Positions 62,142-64,000 of a stretch of DNA of 64,000 nt are shown in pieces. Location: positions 558,001 to 622,000 of the forward strand of contig BMWJ01000003.1 in the NCBI GenBank assembly GCA_014651175.1. Reading direction: 5' to 3'. Position numbers and translations under genes: made by a program. The notes under the pieces were generated by a model. That model ran no database searches. It was given only the letters and a program-made list of their open reading frames with translations, and was not told the origin of the DNA. Numbering within the stretch: the stretch's first letter is position 1; the number at the start of each line of letters is the position of its first letter. The DNA comes from Streptomyces clavifer. GTDB taxonomy: Bacteria > Actinomycetota > Actinomycetes > Streptomycetales > Streptomycetaceae.

Positions 62142-63077
62142 ATGCAGGCAGTACGTTTCCACGAGTTCGGCAGCAGCGACGTCCTGCGTCTCGAGGACGT
62201 CGAGCGTCCGGTCCCCGGCACCGGGCAGGTGCTGGTGCGGGTGGCGGCCACGTCGTTCAACCCCGTCGACGACCACATCCGCGCCGGTGTCATGGCCGAG
62301 ATGCTCCCCATCACTCTCCCGTACGTGCCGGGAATCGACCTTTCGGGCACCGTCGCCGAACTCGGCGCGGACGTGACCGGTCTGGAGGTCGGCGACCGGG
62401 TCGTGGCGATGCTGCCCCTCGACTCCGCCGGCGGCGCCGCCGAGTACGTGCTCGCCCCGGCAGAGTCCCTGGCCCCGGCGCCCCGGACCATCGAGCTGGT
62501 CGACGCCGCGGCGCTGCCACTGACCGGCCTGGCGGCCTGGCAAACAGCGTTCGAACTCGCCGAGCTGAAGCCCGGTCAGACCGTCCTGATCAACGGGGCG
62601 GGGGGCGCGGTGGGCAGCCTCGTGGTGCAGCTCGCCGTCGACGCGGGGGCGCACGTGACGGCGGTGGACGCGCCGCAGCACGCCGACCGCCTTCGGGGCT
62701 ACGGCGCGGACCGGGTCGTCGACCCCCTCGACCTCGACGCGGGCCCGGCCGCCGTGGGCGGTCCGTTCCAGGTCGTGGTGAACCATGTGCGGGTCTCCCC
62801 GGAGGAGCTCGCCCAGCTGACGGACTACGTCGCGGACGGCGGGGCCGCCGCCAGCACGGCCGGCCCGATTCCCGAGGACCCCGCCCGGGGGGTGCGCAGC
62901 GCGAGCCTGTGGGTCCGCAGCGACGGAGCCCAGCTGGCCGCGCTGGTCGCCAAGGTGGATGCCGGCAAGCTCCGGGTCCACGTCGCCGCCCACCGCCCGC
63001 TGGCCGAGCTGGCCGCCGTGCACGAGGACGCCGGTGCCGGGCGGCTGCTCGGCAAGACGGTCGTGCTCGCTCCCTGA
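62142..63077 (+). CDS. Zinc-independent MDR family NADP-dependent oxidoreductase
   Basis: A 311-aa quinone-oxidoreductase-like enzyme (MQAVRFHEFGSSDVLRLEDV; GERVVAML-like GDRVVAMLPL; coenzyme motif INGAGGAVGSLVVQLA). There is no structural zinc loop, typical of the QOR subgroup. A GGAGAAATGCC site precedes the ATG. It lies 78 bp after the dioxygenase and is probably regulated by the same MarR protein, fitting detoxification of quinones or enones. Confidence 0.85.
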   Translation: MQAVRFHEFGSSDVLRLEDVERPVPGTGQVLVRVAATSFNPVDDHIRAGVMAEMLPITLPYVPGIDLSGTVAELGADVTGLEVGDRVVAMLPLDSAGGAAEYVLAPAESLAPAPRTIELVDAAALPLTGLAAWQTAFELAELKPGQTVLINGAGGAVGSLVVQLAVDAGAHVTAVDAPQHADRLRGYGADRVVDPLDLDAGPAAVGGPFQVVVNHVRVSPEELAQLTDYVADGGAAASTAGPIPEDPARGVRSASLWVRSDGAQLAALVAKVDAGKLRVHVAAHRPLAELAAVHEDAGAGRLLGKTVVLAP

Positions 63078-63190
63078 TCACGCCCTGACCGCACCGACCG
63101 GGCGCGCCCGCCGTTCGCTCCCCACCGGCGGGCGTCCCGGAGGTTCGGCAGCAGCCGCACCCGCGATCCGTCGGCACCGGCGAGGCGGCG

Positions 63191-63658
63191 TTGTCAGACT
63201 CGTCCGTCATGCTCCGGGACATGACCGAAGACGACTTCTGGCGCCTCATCGAGGACTGCCGGCCCACCGCTCCCGACCCCGAGGCGGAGCTGCTCGCCCC
63301 CGCGCTGACGAGCCGCCTCGCGGCCGGCTCCGTATCGGCCGTGACCGGCTTCGCCGAGCAGCTGTCCTGGGCGCTGTACCGGCTGGACCGCCGGGAGTAC
63401 GGCGGCGAGCTGTCCGGGGACGCGTTCCTCTACACACGGGCCGCCGTGGTCGCCGCCGGGCGCCGGGAGTTCGAGGGCGTCCTGGCCACTCCCGCCTGGT
63501 TCCGGTCGTACGCCGCCGAGTTCGTCTGGGCCGAGCCACTGCTGTACGTACCGGACGAGGCGTACCGGCTCCTCACGGGCGAGGAGTGGGACCGCTCCAC
63601 GCGCCACAGCTACGAGTCGTACTCCAACGCCGAGGGGTGGGCGGGGACCGACGGGTGA
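63191..63658 (+). CDS. DUF4240 protein
   Basis: A 155-aa acidic soluble protein matching DUF4240 (MTEDDFWRLIEDCR; DFWRLI near the start, SWALYRLDRREYGG, FLYTRAAVVAAGRREFEGVL). The TTG at 63191 has GAGGCGGCG upstream; ATGs at 63209 and 63221 are alternatives. Family function unknown; often near WGR/toxin-related genes, but no such partner is present. Confidence 0.75.
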   Translation: MSDSSVMLRDMTEDDFWRLIEDCRPTAPDPEAELLAPALTSRLAAGSVSAVTGFAEQLSWALYRLDRREYGGELSGDAFLYTRAAVVAAGRREFEGVLATPAWFRSYAAEFVWAEPLLYVPDEAYRLLTGEEWDRSTRHSYESYSNAEGWAGTDG

Positions 63659-63669
63659 GGGCGGGCCCG

Positions 63670-64000
63670 CTACTTCACACCCAGGAGCTCCAGGATCCTG
63701 TTGACCGCTTCCAGGACCGGTTCCCCGACCGTGCCGACCGTCGCGGCGATGCCCGCGACCGCCAGGAGCGCCCGGTGCCGGTCCTCGGGCGGGGCGCCGG
63801 CGTCACCGTCGATGGCCGACACGGAGTCGTCGATCGTCCGGGCGTTGAGGGGAGAGACCTGGTCGCGCAGCTCATGGACCAGCACGAGGAGTTCCCGTAC
63901 GGCCGCTTCGAGGGCGGGGGGTTCCGACGGGGTGGTGCCGGGAGTCGTCTGACCCTTGACGATGCCGTAGTTGCCCGACCCGCCGTGCATGTTGACGATG
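63670..64000 (-). CDS. Hypothetical helical protein (5' end beyond the window)
   Basis: At least 106 aa are visible. The segment MHGGSGNYGIVKGQTTPG is preceded in frame by Ile-Val-Asn, so the true start may lie past the right edge. The rest is helical (ALEAAVRELLVLVHELRDQV; AVAGIAATVGTVGEPVLEAV). Not recognised. Confidence 0.55.
   Translation of the reverse strand, partial: IVNMHGGSGNYGIVKGQTTPGTTPSEPPALEAAVRELLVLVHELRDQVSPLNARTIDDSVSAIDGDAGAPPEDRHRALLAVAGIAATVGTVGEPVLEAVNRILELLGVK

Noticed and set aside
1..64000. Secondary-metabolite gene cluster
   Set aside because: No polyketide synthase, NRPS, terpene cyclase or lanthipeptide-type genes were recognised.

Overview
The window is high-GC actinobacterial chromosome, almost certainly Streptomyces. 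The grounds are strong G/C bias at third codon positions, many GTG/TTG starts and ATGA/GTGA overlaps, a complete cslA-glxA-GH6 locus, a class F sortase, operator sequences matching the DasR and CebR consensus, and a SpoIIE/GHKL regulator. All functional calls come from reading motifs and gene order; no search was run.

Left part (1-13.6 kb): the end of an ectoine/hydroxyectoine-type ABC importer operon (ehuB-C-D-A) is followed by an IclR-type regulator. Two identical tRNA-Lys(CTT) genes lie 4.08 kb apart. Between them are a chitin/cellulose-active AA10 LPMO with DasR-like sites upstream, an SPFH/Band-7 membrane protein and a secreted NlpC/P60-like protein with two peptidoglycan-binding repeats. 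Next come cslA (GT2 cellulose-synthase-like), glxA (copper radical oxidase) and a convergent GH6 lipoprotein. With the LPMO this is the hyphal-tip glycan synthesis and remodelling set known from Streptomyces.

Middle-left (13.9-33.5 kb): a class F sortase with a membrane-anchored partner; a NagD-type phosphatase; an LAxTG surface protein; a ROK repressor divergent from a Gfo/Idh/MocA dehydrogenase with a UPF0303 gene; a repeat protein of six winged-helix-like units beside an STM4015-type LRR protein; an FAH-family hydrolase; a YidC paralogue with a DUF6412 protein; an HxlR regulator divergent from an MFS exporter; a SEC-C protein; a PAS-GAF-SpoIIE-GHKL protein whose phosphatase metal ligands look lost; and a membrane protein carrying seven exact VYGGE(T/A) repeats.

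Defence island (33.6-53.0 kb): this is the most unusual part and is visibly less GC-rich than the backbone. It has three blocks. Block one (+): Vsr endonuclease, a cytosine methyltransferase homologue without its catalytic cysteine, and an intact C5-cytosine methyltransferase. Block two (-): an XRE-GHKL (MORC/MutL-like) ATPase, an unknown protein and a DUF6339-like protein, with overlapping stops and starts. Block three (+): a 1599-aa fusion of a sacsin-type GHKL domain with an SF2 helicase, a UvrD-like SF1 helicase, a DrmA-like helicase and a DrmB-like DUF1998 protein, also overlapping or abutting. A palindromic operator and a small Thr-rich-tailed gene sit between blocks two and three. DrmC and DrmE were not seen, so this is a DISARM-related composite system rather than textbook DISARM.

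Right part (53-64 kb): a repeat-rich gap, several poorly characterised genes, a lipoprotein, a CebR-box-controlled GH5 mannanase with FnIII and CBM2 domains, two truncated gene tails, a MarR repressor with three near-identical operators divergent from a LigB-type dioxygenase and an MDR oxidoreductase, a DUF4240 protein, and a partial gene at the right edge.
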